Source: Phenylobacterium hankyongense
GTDB taxonomy: Bacteria > Pseudomonadota > Alphaproteobacteria > Caulobacterales > Caulobacteraceae
DNA: 64,000 bases
Assembly (NCBI RefSeq): GCF_003254505.1
Contig: NZ_QFYP01000001.1
Coordinates: 3,394,001 to 3,458,000 of the forward strand
Direction of reading: 5' to 3'
A model generated the notes under the pieces. That model was not told the origin of the DNA, did no database searches, and saw only the letters and a list, made by a program, of their open reading frames with translations. Positions within the stretch are counted from its first letter, which is position 1; each line of letters starts with the position of its first letter. Both the position numbers and the translations under genes were made by a program. This document shows, piece after piece, positions 37,164-47,191 of this stretch.

Positions 37164-37526
37164 CTAGGGAAACGTCGCCGCGTAGATCTCGGGCTTGAAG
37201 CCGACGACCAGGGCGCCATCGGCCTCCAGCACCGGCCGTTTGATCATCGACGGCTGGGCCAGCATCAGGGCGATGGCCTTGTCCTGGGTGAGGCGCGCCT
37301 TGTCGGCGTCAGGCAGCTTGCGGAACGTCGTCCCCGCGCGGTTCAGCAGCGTTTCCCAGCCGATCTGCCCGGCCCAGAGTTCCAGGCGCGCAGGGTCTAT
37401 GCCCTGCGTCTTGTAGTCATGGAAGGCGTAGGCGACGCCATGCTGGTCGAGCCAGGTCCAGGCCTTCTTCATCGTGTCGCAGTTGCGGATTCCGTAGAGG
37501 GTCGCGGCCACCGTGCTCACTTTCAC
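37164..37526 (-). CDS. Spx/MgsR/ArsC-family protein (YffB type)
   Basis: The 120-aa thioredoxin-fold protein has the single-Cys motif YGIRNCDTMKKA near the N-terminus, and FHDYKTQG, TTFRKLPD and IKRPVLEADG follow as in YffB/ArsC-like reductases. The start GTG 37526 overlaps the upstream stop by 4 bases (GTGA); internal GTGs at 37520 and 37511 are alternatives. YffB-type proteins are glutathione-dependent reductases of uncertain substrate. It is the last gene of a three-gene operon with DUF6065 and an L,D-transpeptidase. Confidence 0.85.
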   Translation of the reverse strand: MKVSTVAATLYGIRNCDTMKKAWTWLDQHGVAYAFHDYKTQGIDPARLELWAGQIGWETLLNRAGTTFRKLPDADKARLTQDKAIALMLAQPSMIKRPVLEADGALVVGFKPEIYAATFP

Positions 37527-38359
37527 TCGGCGGAGTCGGGATCCGCGCTGTTCCTCACCGGGCAGGCCGGCGCGACCGCGGCAGGCGCGCCGGTCCACCC
37601 CGAGGCGTCGGGCGCGAACGGCTGGGCGCGCACCTTGGTGCGGTGGTCGTCTACATGGCTGCAGCCGCTGGCGTCGACCCCGCGATAGTAGTGCTTCTGC
37701 CATTTGTCGGCCGGCTTCTGCGGCGGATTGCGGACCATCTCCTCGTGGAACGCCTCCCGCGACTGGCTCCAGCCGTAGAACGCCGCCTGCAGTTCCGGCG
37801 CCGAATCGAGCGGGGCGAACCGCGGCTGGAAGGATTCCAGCGCCGCGCGCTGCACGGGAAACAGGAAGGCGATCGGCTCGTCGGCCTCGAACCGCACGCG
37901 ATGGTGCGGCCGCGTGAAGCGCCAGTTCATGGTGAAGGTGAACGGCGACCAGTCCGTCTCGACCAGGCCCGACAGGGCGAAGAGGCCATCCTTCGGCTGG
38001 TTGGGCGGGCCGCCAACCCACAGGTTCCACCCCGGCGGCGTGCGGAACAGGCCCGCCAGGTGGAAGGTGAGCACCCCCTGCCCGAAGATCGACACGGGCG
38101 CGGTCACCGGATCGGCCTGCCCTTCGACCTGGATCTTCACGGCCTCGACGCCCGACCCGCCATCCCACCAGGCTTCCAGGGCGGTCGGGGTGGCCACCTC
38201 CCAGCCGTGGGCGTTGGCGATGCTGAGCGGCAGGCAGCGGTAGGCGAAGGACTCCGGCGTGTCGTCCATCCAACTGCGTTGCGCGCTCGCGGGGCGGACC
38301 AGTGGCCGCCAGCCCGGATGCAGATAGCAGATGAGTTCCATCGCGGGCCGCTCCGTCAT
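37523..38359 (-). CDS. DUF6065-family protein
   Basis: The 278-aa cytoplasmic protein starts MTERPAMELICYL (an alternative start at the second Met is possible). It is rich in Trp and aromatic residues: PGWRPLVRP, AWWDGGSG, TMNWRFTRPHH and KWQKHYYRGVD. It matches my recollection of DUF6065, found in various bacteria without known function. The C-terminal 40 residues look disordered. Its ATG overlaps the transpeptidase stop (ATGA at 38356-38359). Confidence 0.7.
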   Translation of the reverse strand: MTERPAMELICYLHPGWRPLVRPASAQRSWMDDTPESFAYRCLPLSIANAHGWEVATPTALEAWWDGGSGVEAVKIQVEGQADPVTAPVSIFGQGVLTFHLAGLFRTPPGWNLWVGGPPNQPKDGLFALSGLVETDWSPFTFTMNWRFTRPHHRVRFEADEPIAFLFPVQRAALESFQPRFAPLDSAPELQAAFYGWSQSREAFHEEMVRNPPQKPADKWQKHYYRGVDASGCSHVDDHRTKVRAQPFAPDASGWTGAPAAVAPACPVRNSADPDSAE

Positions 38360-39051
38360 TGCGCCGGCGCCGCGGAGGTCACCTCCGTCCGGCCGTGCGC
38401 GTCGGCGCGATAGCCCGGAAATACGCTCCGGATCGGGCGGATCTCCGGCAGGATGTAGACGATCCCGTTCGTGCCTGTGAAAGCCGGCCGCACCACCGTG
38501 TCGTAGAACCTGGCCGGGACATTGATGCAGCCGTAGGAGATCCGGTTGTCCAGGGTCGACGGGGTCGCCAGCCGCTGCAGCCGACGCTCCTTGGAATTGC
38601 TGGTGATCACGCGGTGCAGGGAGATCGCCGCCGCATAGTCCACCCAGACGATGTCCTTCTCGCCAAGGTCGTTCCCTATGGAGGCGACGAACCGGCCGGC
38701 CGGGGTGGTGCGCTCCTCCGGCCGGATGGTCGAGAGCTTGCGATCGCCGATCCCGGGCACGGAATCATCGCCGCGCGCCGCGCCGAGAAGCACAGGCGAT
38801 GTGCCCCGAAGCCGCCCGTCCGGATAGAAGACGAAGACCCTCGCGCCCACCTTGTCGACGAGCACGAAGGGCAGTCCGTGACTGTCGCCCGAGGCATTCA
38901 CCCAGCCCGCGACCTGCCGCACGTCGTTCGACATCGGCGCGGGGCCGGGGTCGGCGCGGCCGGGCGGCCGGGCGGCGGCGGCCGCCGCCGAGGCCACGCC
39001 GGCCGACAGCAGGCCAAGGCAGAGGATCAGCGCCCTCGTGCTCTCACGCAT
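38356..39051 (-). CDS. L,D-transpeptidase (YkuD-like), exported
   Basis: The 231-aa protein has a signal peptide (cleavage near ASAAAA, about residue 22). Its catalytic domain carries H146 in ISLHRV and the nucleophile C175 in ISYGCINVP, fitting the HX...S/TXGC(I/V)N pattern of YkuD. It would cross-link peptidoglycan stem peptides or attach proteins to them in the periplasm. A 24-residue spacer between His and SYGC is longer than in many family members. It is first in a coupled operon with DUF6065 and a Spx-like gene. Confidence 0.85.
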   Translation of the reverse strand: MRESTRALILCLGLLSAGVASAAAAAARPPGRADPGPAPMSNDVRQVAGWVNASGDSHGLPFVLVDKVGARVFVFYPDGRLRGTSPVLLGAARGDDSVPGIGDRKLSTIRPEERTTPAGRFVASIGNDLGEKDIVWVDYAAAISLHRVITSNSKERRLQRLATPSTLDNRISYGCINVPARFYDTVVRPAFTGTNGIVYILPEIRPIRSVFPGYRADAHGRTEVTSAAPAQ

Positions 39052-39078
39052 GTCTGAAGCTCCGTTCCCCGCCTACGG

Positions 39079-41493
39079 CTAGTTGCGGTCCTGCTTGCGA
39101 GGGTAGACCGGGGCCACGTAGGGCGCAGGCGTCGGCGCGGGGGTCGGCTGAACTTCCGCCACCACCGGGATCGGCTGCCGCTCGGCCACCAGCACGACCG
39201 GCATCTTCACGCCGCCGCCGAGGACGGCGAGGGTCAGGCCGGCGGGCGCCACCACTACCAACGGCAGGGACTCGGGGCTTGAAGGCGTCCAGACCGCCGG
39301 CGTCGCGACCGGCGTGGGGGTCGGAGTAGGCGTGGGCGTCGGGGTTGGCGTAGGCGTTGGGGTGGGAGTCGGTGTCGGAGTAGGAGTCGGTGTCGGAGTA
39401 GGCGTCGGTGTCGGCGTGGGCGTAGGCGTGGGCGTGGGCGTAGGCGTCGGCGTCGGGGTGGGGGTCGGCGTCGGGGTGGGCGTCGGCGTGGCCGCGCTTA
39501 TGGTCCCGGTGGTGCGGAAGGTGGGGGTGCAGCAGGCGACCGCCAGCGCATAGGCGCCGGCATTGGCGCCCCCGAGGGTATATCCGCTGTAGGTGACCCC
39601 GACGTTCGTCCCGACCGCCGAGCTGTCGAACACCGCCGTGCTTCCGGCGCCGGAGACCAGGGTGACGCCGGCCGGCAGGCCGCTGGCCGCGGTGCTGTTG
39701 AAGGACGTGAGGGTCGTCGACGTGCCGCCGTCGAAGGCCTTGCTGCCGTTCGGGAACACCAACATGTGCTGGGTCAGCGAGGCCCCGCCCGTCAGCGTGA
39801 AGTGACCCGAATAGTTGGTCGGGGTCGCGTACGAGGGCGGGTTGTAGTTGATGGTGACCGGCGCGTTCGGCCCCGTGACCACGACGGGCGGGGCCAGCGG
39901 CGCAAAGATCACCGTGCCGCCGGCGACTCCAGGTCCCGTGCCGGCATAGCCGGCGATCAGCACCATACCGGTCGTCAGGCCGAGGCTCTGGGCCGGAATG
40001 CTGCTGCCGCGGGTCAAGGTGACTGCGGAGGCGATGTTGAGGTCCAGGCCGGCGCAGATGGTGATGTTGCCGTCGGTCGTCGTCAGGCCGCCGCCCGCGT
40101 TCAGGAAGACATTTCGTCCGGCGCTCAGCAGGACGCTGCCGTTGGTGGTGGTGATGGCCGCATTCACGTTGGCGTCGCGGCCGCAACAGACCACGACGTT
40201 GCCGTTCGTGGCGGTGATCGCCCTGTTCACGTTCACGTCCCGATCCGCATTCAAGGTCAGGGTCGTGGTGCTCGGCGTCGCGGTCCAGCTGACCGCCTCG
40301 TTGACGTTGATGTCGCCGTTGCCGGGGCTGGCCGTATGAAGACCGCTCACGGGCGGCGTTCCGGCCACCGTTGTGTTGGCGCCGGTGGTCGTGCTGATCG
40401 TGACGCTGTTGGTCACCAGCAGCGCGGACAGCGTCGCTCCGGAGATGTTGCCGCCGGCCGCGATGGTGAAGTCCTGCGGGTCGATCAGCCAGCTACCCGT
40501 GCGCCCCAGGGGGGCCGCGGTGGTGATCTTTGCGGTGTCGGAGATGTTGACGGTCGCCGCCGAGGTCTCGATGGCCCCGCCGTCGCCGCCGTTCGGCGCG
40601 CTGGCGTCGAGGGCGCCGCCGACGTTCGCCACGCCGCTCTGCATGTCTCCCATCAGGCTGATCGAGCCGTTGCGGCTCCCGAGGCTGCGCGCCTCGATCA
40701 CCCCGGTGTTGTTGACCGCCGTGCGCAGAAGCGCGCCGGCGGAGCGCGCGGTCATCAGCACGCGGCCGCCGTCGGCGCTGATCAGGCCGCCGTTCTCGGC
40801 CAGGGCGTTCAGCGCGCCCTCGTTGACCGTGACGTTGAGCAGGCCGTCGCCGGCCACGTCGAGCGTCATGGCGGCGCCCGCCGCCAGCGACACGGAGCCC
40901 AGCCGGGCCGAGATCACGCCCTGATTGCTGACGTGGGCGCCCAGCAGCGCCACCGAGCCGCCGTCGGCGACGATGGAGCCCTGGTTGACGACCGAACCCG
41001 GGCCCGCTCCGGAGAACCGGTACTGGCCGGCCATGAAGTCGGCGTCCTTGATCTGCACGGTCGAGGCGACGAGGCCGCCGACGTTCACCTGCGAGCCGGC
41101 CCCGAACAGCACGCCGTTGGGGTTGACCAGGAACACCTGTCCGTTGGCCGAGAGCCGGCCGAGGATGGTGGAGGGGTCGGAGCCCAGCACGCGGTTGAGC
41201 GCCACCGAACTGGCGCTGGGCTGCACGAACTGGACGGACTCGCCCTGCCCGATGCTAAAGCCCTGCCAGTTGATCGCCGCGTTCTGGCTCGACTGGTTGA
41301 TGGTCAGGCCGCCGGGCGTGCCGGCGATGGTCGCCTGGCCGGCCACGACGACACCGTCGGTCGGCAGGGCGTAGGCGCCGGAGGCGAATGCAAGGGCCAG
41401 CGAGCCCGCGAGGGCGGAAGAGGCCGCGAGCCAGGCCCGCCCGCCGGTGGTCCTGCGGCCTGGCGAGGCCGTCGTGCGAAGATTGGCGATCAT
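39079..41493 (-). CDS. two-partner secretion exoprotein (filamentous-haemagglutinin type) with Thr-Pro repeat
   Basis: The 804-aa product has an extended signal peptide ([14 protein letters not shown] to ASGAYALP, about residue 43). The TPS secretion domain follows with [52 protein letters not shown] and [18 protein letters not shown]-like domain (about 590-655, [22 protein letters not shown]) leads to 60 residues of Thr-Pro (669-728) and a Pro-rich tail. I chose MIANL at 41493 (AAAGGA 9 bases upstream); a start at 41547 coupled to the TpsB stop is possible. It is a likely surface adhesin or filament secreted by the adjacent TpsB. Confidence 0.85.
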   Translation of the reverse strand: MIANLRTTASPGRRTTGGRAWLAASSALAGSLALAFASGAYALPTDGVVVAGQATIAGTPGGLTINQSSQNAAINWQGFSIGQGESVQFVQPSASSVALNRVLGSDPSTILGRLSANGQVFLVNPNGVLFGAGSQVNVGGLVASTVQIKDADFMAGQYRFSGAGPGSVVNQGSIVADGGSVALLGAHVSNQGVISARLGSVSLAAGAAMTLDVAGDGLLNVTVNEGALNALAENGGLISADGGRVLMTARSAGALLRTAVNNTGVIEARSLGSRNGSISLMGDMQSGVANVGGALDASAPNGGDGGAIETSAATVNISDTAKITTAAPLGRTGSWLIDPQDFTIAAGGNISGATLSALLVTNSVTISTTTGANTTVAGTPPVSGLHTASPGNGDINVNEAVSWTATPSTTTLTLNADRDVNVNRAITATNGNVVVCCGRDANVNAAITTTNGSVLLSAGRNVFLNAGGGLTTTDGNITICAGLDLNIASAVTLTRGSSIPAQSLGLTTGMVLIAGYAGTGPGVAGGTVIFAPLAPPVVVTGPNAPVTINYNPPSYATPTNYSGHFTLTGGASLTQHMLVFPNGSKAFDGGTSTTLTSFNSTAASGLPAGVTLVSGAGSTAVFDSSAVGTNVGVTYSGYTLGGANAGAYALAVACCTPTFRTTGTISAATPTPTPTPTPTPTPTPTPTPTPTPTPTPTPTPTPTPTPTPTPTPTPTPTPTPTPTPTPTPVATPAVWTPSSPESLPLVVVAPAGLTLAVLGGGVKMPVVLVAERQPIPVVAEVQPTPAPTPAPYVAPVYPRKQDRN
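39310..39489 (-). repeat. (Thr-Pro)30 hexanucleotide tract
   Basis: This is 180 bases of tandem hexamers encoding exactly 30 Thr-Pro dipeptides. The third bases vary (plus-strand units such as GTCGGC, GTGGGC and GTAGGC), so it is old or selected rather than freshly slipped. Gain or loss of whole units keeps the frame. Confidence 0.95.
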
Positions 41494-41546
41494 GAAAGCG
41501 ATCCTTTGGGCTGAAGGCGAAGCTGCGGTGCGTGCTGACGCCGCCA

Positions 41547-43211
41547 TCAGAAGAATTTCGAGACCTGGACCCAGAGACGGCCGGAGCGGTCGGGGGCCGA
41601 GGTGGCGGGCTCGTCGCCGAGCTTGAAGGCGTAGGAGACCTTGATCACGAGGTTGCTGGCGTCCGCCCAGGTCAGGCCGACACCGGCGGCGCTGAGGTCG
41701 CGGTGGTTGGGGCCGGCGGCCCACGGGTTCTTGTTCAGGGTGATGGAGCCCTGGTCGGCGAAGGCCACGGCCGTCAGCTGCCCGCCGGTGTGTTCGGAGA
41801 GCTGCGCCAGCCTCAGCCGCGCCTCCAGGGTGGCGATATAGCCCTGGTCGCCGTAGGCCTCGCCTTCGGGATAGGCCCGGACGCCGTAGGCGCCGCCCAG
41901 CTCCATCTTCTCCGAGGAGTCGAGGTTCTTCGAGGCCAGTTGCCCCCGCACCTCGCCATAGAGCGAGAGCGGTCCGCCCAGCTCCTGCAGGCGGGCGACG
42001 TCGAAAGTGACCTTGTTGTAGGAGCCGTTGGTGCGGGCGGTGGCGGCGTCGAGCGCCCTCACCAGAGGGGTTTTGATATCGAGGTCGCCCATCCCCCAGT
42101 TGACCGAATAGGACGTCCAGGCGCCGCCCCACAGCCGGTCCCGATGGTCGCCCGCCAGGCCGAGGTTGAACACCCGGGCGTCCCGCTCCGAGACCGAGGA
42201 GGTCGCGCCGGTCTTGTCCTCGAACCGCTTGGCGTCGAAGTCCGCCAGGCCGTACAGGTTGTTGTCATGCGAGCGGATCAGCGGATAGCTGCCGTAGATG
42301 CTGGCGATGTCCGCCGTGCCCCGGGCGTGCAGGGCCGAAAACTCCCGTCCGAGCCGGTAGTCCAGGTGGGCGTAGGCCACCCCCACCGTCGCGTTCTGGA
42401 TCCGCGCCTGATAGGAGCCGCGCACATAGTTGAGGCCGGAGCCGGCGGTCAGGACGCGCAGGCTGGCCACGTCGCCGTGGCCGATAAGCTCGTTGAAGTT
42501 CACCGTTCCGCCGCCGCGGTACTCGCCCGTGTAGCGGTTGCCGGCGTTGTCGGCTTCGAGGCTGCCGGTGATCCGCCGACCGGGCGCCAGATCGACCAGC
42601 AGGTCGGAGGTTCCCACCGCCTCGCCCGGCGTCAGGGTGGACTTCACCGCCACACCGGGAAGGTCGGACAGCAGCAGCAGCCGTCGCTCCAGCGGCGCCG
42701 TGGCGACGATGTCCCCCGGCTCCAGTCCGGCGAGGACGCTATGCGCCAGATGGTCCGAGACGTTGGTCTGGTTGTTCAGCCCGACCTTGCCGTAACGGCC
42801 CTCGATGACCGCGATGGTCACGGCCCCGTTCTGGACGTCCTGGGCCGGCACGTAGGCTTGCGCCACGAAGTAGCCGTGCCGGTTGTAGAAGTCCGAGATC
42901 CGCGCGGCCATCGTCCGCAGGTCGGCCAGGTCCAGCTCGCTGCCCGGTCGGAACCCTGCCGCTGCGATCAGCTCGGCTTCGGTGAACCGGGTCTCGCCCG
43001 TCACGTGAAGCGAACTGACCACGATCCGGGCTCCCGCTTCGCCCGGGCTGGCGGGAGGCTGGCCGCGCTCGATGCGCATGTCGGGGATGGATTTCGGCTG
43101 CGCGGGAGCCGGAGGGATCTGCTGGATCTGACCTCCGGCGCCGACCGGTTGGGCGAACGCGCTGGTGCCAGCCGCCAGCATGGCGACTGCCAATAAAGAT
43201 CGCTTTATCAT
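41547..43211 (-). CDS. ShlB/FhaC/HecB-family two-partner secretion transporter (TpsB)
   Basis: The 554-aa outer-membrane protein has a signal peptide (to SAFAQP), a Pro-rich helix/linker and POTRA domains (about 60-210; [24 protein letters not shown]). A 16-strand barrel includes the conserved [17 protein letters not shown] and ends in WVQVSKFF with terminal Phe. It translocates the adjacent exoprotein, whose reading frame starts at or just after its stop (TGATG at 41545-41549). Confidence 0.92.
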   Translation of the reverse strand: MIKRSLLAVAMLAAGTSAFAQPVGAGGQIQQIPPAPAQPKSIPDMRIERGQPPASPGEAGARIVVSSLHVTGETRFTEAELIAAAGFRPGSELDLADLRTMAARISDFYNRHGYFVAQAYVPAQDVQNGAVTIAVIEGRYGKVGLNNQTNVSDHLAHSVLAGLEPGDIVATAPLERRLLLLSDLPGVAVKSTLTPGEAVGTSDLLVDLAPGRRITGSLEADNAGNRYTGEYRGGGTVNFNELIGHGDVASLRVLTAGSGLNYVRGSYQARIQNATVGVAYAHLDYRLGREFSALHARGTADIASIYGSYPLIRSHDNNLYGLADFDAKRFEDKTGATSSVSERDARVFNLGLAGDHRDRLWGGAWTSYSVNWGMGDLDIKTPLVRALDAATARTNGSYNKVTFDVARLQELGGPLSLYGEVRGQLASKNLDSSEKMELGGAYGVRAYPEGEAYGDQGYIATLEARLRLAQLSEHTGGQLTAVAFADQGSITLNKNPWAAGPNHRDLSAAGVGLTWADASNLVIKVSYAFKLGDEPATSAPDRSGRLWVQVSKFF

Positions 43212-43722
43212 TTAACTGCCCCAAGCTCATGGCAGACGTCGATAGACGGCCGACCGGCGAGCTCATGTTTTCACGTACGGTAACGCTTGTTCTTGTCTAA
43301 ACGTTCCGCGGAAAATCTATTAAATGTTGTATCAGATTTATTCGCAACCGACGCGGTTATCTTTTGCCAAATCCCTGCGGCATTCTGTCAAATCTCGATG
43401 ACAAGAAATAGACGCCCCCAGAACACCGGCGCCATGACCGGCGCGGCCCTCTCCTGTCGGAACGCCATGACCGGCTTGGCGGGGTTCTTCACAGCGCACG
43501 GACCTCATCGCGCACCGGTTCCGGGGCCTCAGCGGCGCCGCAGAGTTCGCCGCTCGCAACGAATTTTCGAACATTTCGGCAGCATCGCGGGGCTCGTCAT
43601 GGTGGCGTAACTTGCCAGGGCGCCTTACCGAGACCGGGTCAGCGCCCCCGCTTCAGCGAACCCAACGAGGCGATCGGCTCTGACGGGGTTACGCTCGCGC
43701 CGCCTGCACGGGAGTCGTTGAA
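43212..43722. other. AT-richer divergent intergenic region
   Basis: These 511 bases separate the TPS pair from the multicopper oxidase cluster. I see no gene. Bases from about 43265 to 43420 are markedly lower in GC than the rest of the window, as expected for promoters reading both ways. GCCATGACCGGC occurs twice as a direct repeat (43431-43442 and 43464-43475). Confidence 0.4.
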
Positions 43723-45318
43723 TTGAAGGTCCTCATATCGTCGGCGCTCCTCGCGGTCGTCCTCGCTTGCGGCGGGCTCGACCGGGCCTGCGCCGGACAG
43801 TTCGATACGCTCCTCGGCATCCGGACCAACCCGTCGGCCAGCGACGCCACGGCGCCGCTGACCACGCCGCTCGAGTACCGCAGCCAGAACGGCGAGTTGA
43901 ACGTCACCCTGGAAGCGCGCGAGACGCCGGTCAGACTCGGCAAGGACCTGATCCACGGGGCCACCTACAACGGCGTCTATGGCGGACCGGTGCTGCGGCT
44001 GAACCCGGGCGACGTGCTGCACCTGCGGCTGATCAACCACCTGCCGCAGGCCACCAACATGCATTTCCATGGCCTGGCCGTCTCGCCGCAAGGTCATGGC
44101 GACAACGCCATGCACATGGTGGGGCCCGGCGAGACCTGGGACTACGTCATCCCGATCCCGAAAGACCACCCGCCGGGGGTCTACTGGTTCCACACCCATG
44201 CCCACAGCTTCGCCGAGCGTCAGCTGATGGGCGGGCTGAGCGGCACGCTGGTGATCGAGGGCTTCCAGGACGAGGTGCCGGCGACCAAGCCGCTGAAGGA
44301 GCGGCTGTTCGCCCTCAAGGAGTTCTCGCCCAACCCCAAGGGCGACCTCAATCGGGTCCCCAAGCCCTTCAACCGCGACATCAAGACCATCAACGGCCAG
44401 CTGATGCCGCGGGTCGACATCCAGCCCGGCGAGACCCAGCTCTGGCGGTTCAGCGACCAGACTGCGAACACCTACTTCCGCCTGCGGCTGGAGGGACACG
44501 ACTTCACCGTCGTCGGCCGCGACTCGCAACCCGTCGTGCAGCCCGAGCGCGTCCAGGAGCTGATGATCGGTCCCAGCCAGCGCGCCGACGTGCTGGTCAC
44601 GGCGGGCCCGGCCGGGCCTTACAAGCTGATTTCGGAGACGACCTCGACGGGTCCGGTGGGCGACATCTTCCCGGCCCAGAACATGGCCCTGATGGTCTCC
44701 GCCCGCGATCCGGCGCGGCCGCCGCCGGCGCCGCTGGGTCCGATCGAGGTTTCACAGACCGCGACGAAGCCCATTCCCGGCGACCGGATCGACGCGCAGC
44801 GCACGATCATCTTTTCCGAAGACCCGGTGACCGGCCTGTTCTTCATCAACCACGCGACCTTCGATCACACGCGGGTGGACCTCAAGGTGCCCCTGGGCTC
44901 GATCGAGGAATGGACGGTCCGCAACGCCTCCGAGGAGCTGCACACCTTCCACATCCACCAGGTCAAGTTCCAGGTGATCAGCCTCAACGGCAAGCCGGTT
45001 CCGTTCGACGGACTGGTCGACACCGTGAACGTGCCGATCCACGGCGAGCTGAAGATCCGGCTGGCCTTCACCGATCCGAAGATCGTCGGCCGCTTCATGT
45101 ATCACTGCCACATCCTCGAGCATGAGGACAAAGGCATGATGGCGCAGATCGAGGTCTACGATCCGAAGGTCGGGCCGATGCCGGACGGGGACATGGACAT
45201 GAGCATGCCCGGGATGGACCACCGGGGCGCCGGCGCGGATCGCGCCTCACCGGTGGCAGCTGCCGACATGCCGGCCTCGGCGACCGACAGGGAGAACGCC
45301 CATGCCTCGCAGCACTGA
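43723..45318 (+). CDS. exported multicopper oxidase
   Basis: The 531-aa periplasmic oxidase has a signal peptide (to ACAGQF, about residue 25) and three cupredoxin domains. Copper ligands appear as HFHG (114-117), HTHAH (157-161), HTFHIHQ and the C-terminal HCHILEHEDKGMM, giving the type 1 and trinuclear sites. The tail is Met/His-rich (DGDMDMSMPGMDH), as in copper-tolerance oxidases. It starts at TTG 43723 with GGGAG 8 bases upstream. Likely roles are Cu(I) oxidation or oxidation of organics. It overlaps the next gene by 17 bases. Confidence 0.92.
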   Translation: MKVLISSALLAVVLACGGLDRACAGQFDTLLGIRTNPSASDATAPLTTPLEYRSQNGELNVTLEARETPVRLGKDLIHGATYNGVYGGPVLRLNPGDVLHLRLINHLPQATNMHFHGLAVSPQGHGDNAMHMVGPGETWDYVIPIPKDHPPGVYWFHTHAHSFAERQLMGGLSGTLVIEGFQDEVPATKPLKERLFALKEFSPNPKGDLNRVPKPFNRDIKTINGQLMPRVDIQPGETQLWRFSDQTANTYFRLRLEGHDFTVVGRDSQPVVQPERVQELMIGPSQRADVLVTAGPAGPYKLISETTSTGPVGDIFPAQNMALMVSARDPARPPPAPLGPIEVSQTATKPIPGDRIDAQRTIIFSEDPVTGLFFINHATFDHTRVDLKVPLGSIEEWTVRNASEELHTFHIHQVKFQVISLNGKPVPFDGLVDTVNVPIHGELKIRLAFTDPKIVGRFMYHCHILEHEDKGMMAQIEVYDPKVGPMPDGDMDMSMPGMDHRGAGADRASPVAAADMPASATDRENAHASQH

Positions 45319-46564
45319 GCGGCGACCGCATTTGCGCGGGCTCCTGGCCGCGGTGGCGCTGGCCTTCCTGGCGGCGGCTCCGGCCGCCATGGCGCAGTCG
45401 GCGGCCATCATCCAGCAGGCCCGCGCCACCGGGCAGACCGCGTCCGGACCGCCAGGCGCCGACGAGGGGATGGGCGCCTGGCCCAAGATCCAGTTCGAGA
45501 CCATCGCCACGCTCGAATATGGGTCGGTCCAGCCCGACAGCGGTCCCAACCGCGGCCCGGACGCCCGGCTATGGTTCGACTCCACCTTCCTGGCCCAGAT
45601 CAGCGACGAGCTTTCCGTCGACGGCCTCTTTCAGTTCAAGCCCCGCCAGCCGCTTTCCGCCAGCGACCCGAACGGCAACCTGTTCATCAACCAGGCTCCG
45701 GCCCGCCGCGAGGGCGGCAAGATGAAGGAGCTCTACGTCCGCTACGGCGACTACCGGGTCGGCAAGTTCGTGCAGGACTTCGGACGCGCCTACGCCCTGC
45801 TGCCGGGCTTCCAGGCGCAGGACCTGGTCGCCGAGTCCGAGCAGGGATACGAGCCCACGGAGATGATCGGCGTCGAGCGGATCCACGTCTTCAAAGACGA
45901 GGACGGCGGTTGGCGGCAGCTTTCGGTCTCGGCCTTCATGGTCGACCGGACCTTCCTGCACGAGAGCTTCCCGTACAACGAGGGCATCATCCACTACAAA
46001 GACGGCGGGGTCGGCAACACGCGCTGGCCCGAGAACGTGATGGTGACCTGGGACGTCCTGAACAAGCCCGTCGGGCACTGGGCGCACATGAACTACCAGG
46101 CCAGCGTCATCCGATGGGGCAAGACCTACGGCGGACAGCGGGGCGAGGTCTGGACCACGCTGGGCGCGGACCTCAGCATGCCGGTCCACGGCTCGGTCGA
46201 CGACACCTTGCGCGGGCGCTACAGCCAGGTTCGCCTGTATGTCGAGGCGGCCCGCCGCGACAACTTCGAGGGGATGCCCGGCCGGGCGCGGGACTTCCTC
46301 AGCGCCTCGGCGCAATACATGGACGGACCCTGGATCCTCGACCTGACGACCACTCAGCGCTGGACCACCGACCGCATCGATCCCCTGCAGAAGGACGAGC
46401 TGTACGCGGCCAGTATCGGCTACACCCTGCCCTCGCGAACCGTCGTCAGTCTTAGCGCGGCCCAGGAGACGGTGGCCGGCCGCTCGGGCGCCTACCTGGG
46501 CCTGGTGCTGACCCAGACGCTCACCACCTGCAGCACGTGTTTGGCCCGGGCGTCCTACTATTGA
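45302..46564 (+). CDS. outer-membrane beta-barrel protein of unknown family
   Basis: The 420-aa product has a signal peptide (to AAMAQSA, about residue 32) and no long hydrophobic helices after it. It shows amphipathic strand patterns through the body (YGDYRVGKFVQDFG, WTTLGADLSMP, YSQVRLYVEAARRD) and a C-terminal ARASYY ending in aromatics. It resembles porin-like alginate- or substrate-export barrels only in design. The ATG lies 17 bases inside the multicopper oxidase gene, so the two are coupled. A CopAB-like division of labour (periplasmic oxidase plus outer-membrane partner) is a context-based guess. Confidence 0.7.
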   Translation: MPRSTERRPHLRGLLAAVALAFLAAAPAAMAQSAAIIQQARATGQTASGPPGADEGMGAWPKIQFETIATLEYGSVQPDSGPNRGPDARLWFDSTFLAQISDELSVDGLFQFKPRQPLSASDPNGNLFINQAPARREGGKMKELYVRYGDYRVGKFVQDFGRAYALLPGFQAQDLVAESEQGYEPTEMIGVERIHVFKDEDGGWRQLSVSAFMVDRTFLHESFPYNEGIIHYKDGGVGNTRWPENVMVTWDVLNKPVGHWAHMNYQASVIRWGKTYGGQRGEVWTTLGADLSMPVHGSVDDTLRGRYSQVRLYVEAARRDNFEGMPGRARDFLSASAQYMDGPWILDLTTTQRWTTDRIDPLQKDELYAASIGYTLPSRTVVSLSAAQETVAGRSGAYLGLVLTQTLTTCSTCLARASYY

Positions 46565-46744
46565 TCACAGGGCGACGCCGGCGTTTCGTTGTCGTTATCG
46601 CCGCGGTGCGGCGTCGGAAGACCGGAGAGGCAGGCGCCGCCAGCGCTCGCCTCACAGGAAATTAAGGTCGCATCACGCTCGCCGACAACTCGATCGTAGA
46701 GCGTGGCGCCGTTGGCGGCCTCGATCTGGCGCCGAGGAGAGGAC

Positions 46745-47191
46745 ATGGCCGAGAGCCGTCACGCAATACAGCCGTCGCACCTGCTGCACCCCCGCCTGGT
46801 CGCGCCCGGCGCCGCCCTCCTGATCGCGGCCTTCGCCACCGACGTCATCTACTGGCGGACGCTGCTCTTCCAGTGGAACAACTTCTCCATCTGGCTGCTC
46901 GCGACAGGCCTGGTCCTGGCGGCCCTCGCCGGCCTGGCCCTCCTGCTGGACGTCGCGCGGCGACGCATCGACGCGATGGCCTGGGGCCGCTTCGCCGGCT
47001 TCACCGTCGTGGCCCTGCTTTCGCTGCTGAACGCCTTCGTCCACAGCCGCGACGCCTACACGGCCGTGGTGCCGGAAGGGCTCGAGCTTTCGGCGCTGGT
47101 CACCGTGATCCTCCTCGTCCTCGGCTGGCGCGGCTGGAGCCTCGGCTCCGTCCGCCACGCCCATCCCTCCCAGCCTGGGGAAGCCGCCTGA
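46745..47191 (+). CDS. DUF2231-family inner-membrane protein
   Basis: The 148-aa protein has four hydrophobic helices after the short N-terminal stretch QPSHLLHPRLVAPG; the HP motif at the start of helix one is typical of DUF2231. ATG 46745 follows AGGAGAGG. Its stop overlaps the next start (TGATG). DUF2231 proteins are often encoded next to PQQ/sorbosone-type dehydrogenases and may be haem- or quinone-linked partners; that role is inferred. Confidence 0.82.
   Translation: MAESRHAIQPSHLLHPRLVAPGAALLIAAFATDVIYWRTLLFQWNNFSIWLLATGLVLAALAGLALLLDVARRRIDAMAWGRFAGFTVVALLSLLNAFVHSRDAYTAVVPEGLELSALVTVILLVLGWRGWSLGSVRHAHPSQPGEAA

Noticed and set aside
39301..39495. Plus-strand Gly-Val repeat peptide opposite the Thr-Pro tract
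   Set aside because: It is an antisense reading of the hexamer array; the TPS exoprotein frame continues through it with proper flanking domains.
43431..43475. Two copies of GCCATGACCGGC 21 bases apart as a possible operator or att-like site
   Set aside because: Two short direct repeats in GC-rich DNA with no integrase, tRNA or mobile gene nearby; kept only as a note in the intergenic entry.
46558..46746. 62-codon minus-strand frame in the gap before the DUF2231 gene
   Set aside because: There is no RBS and no recognisable motif, and it is antisense to the leader of the downstream operon; codon bias alone is not convincing.
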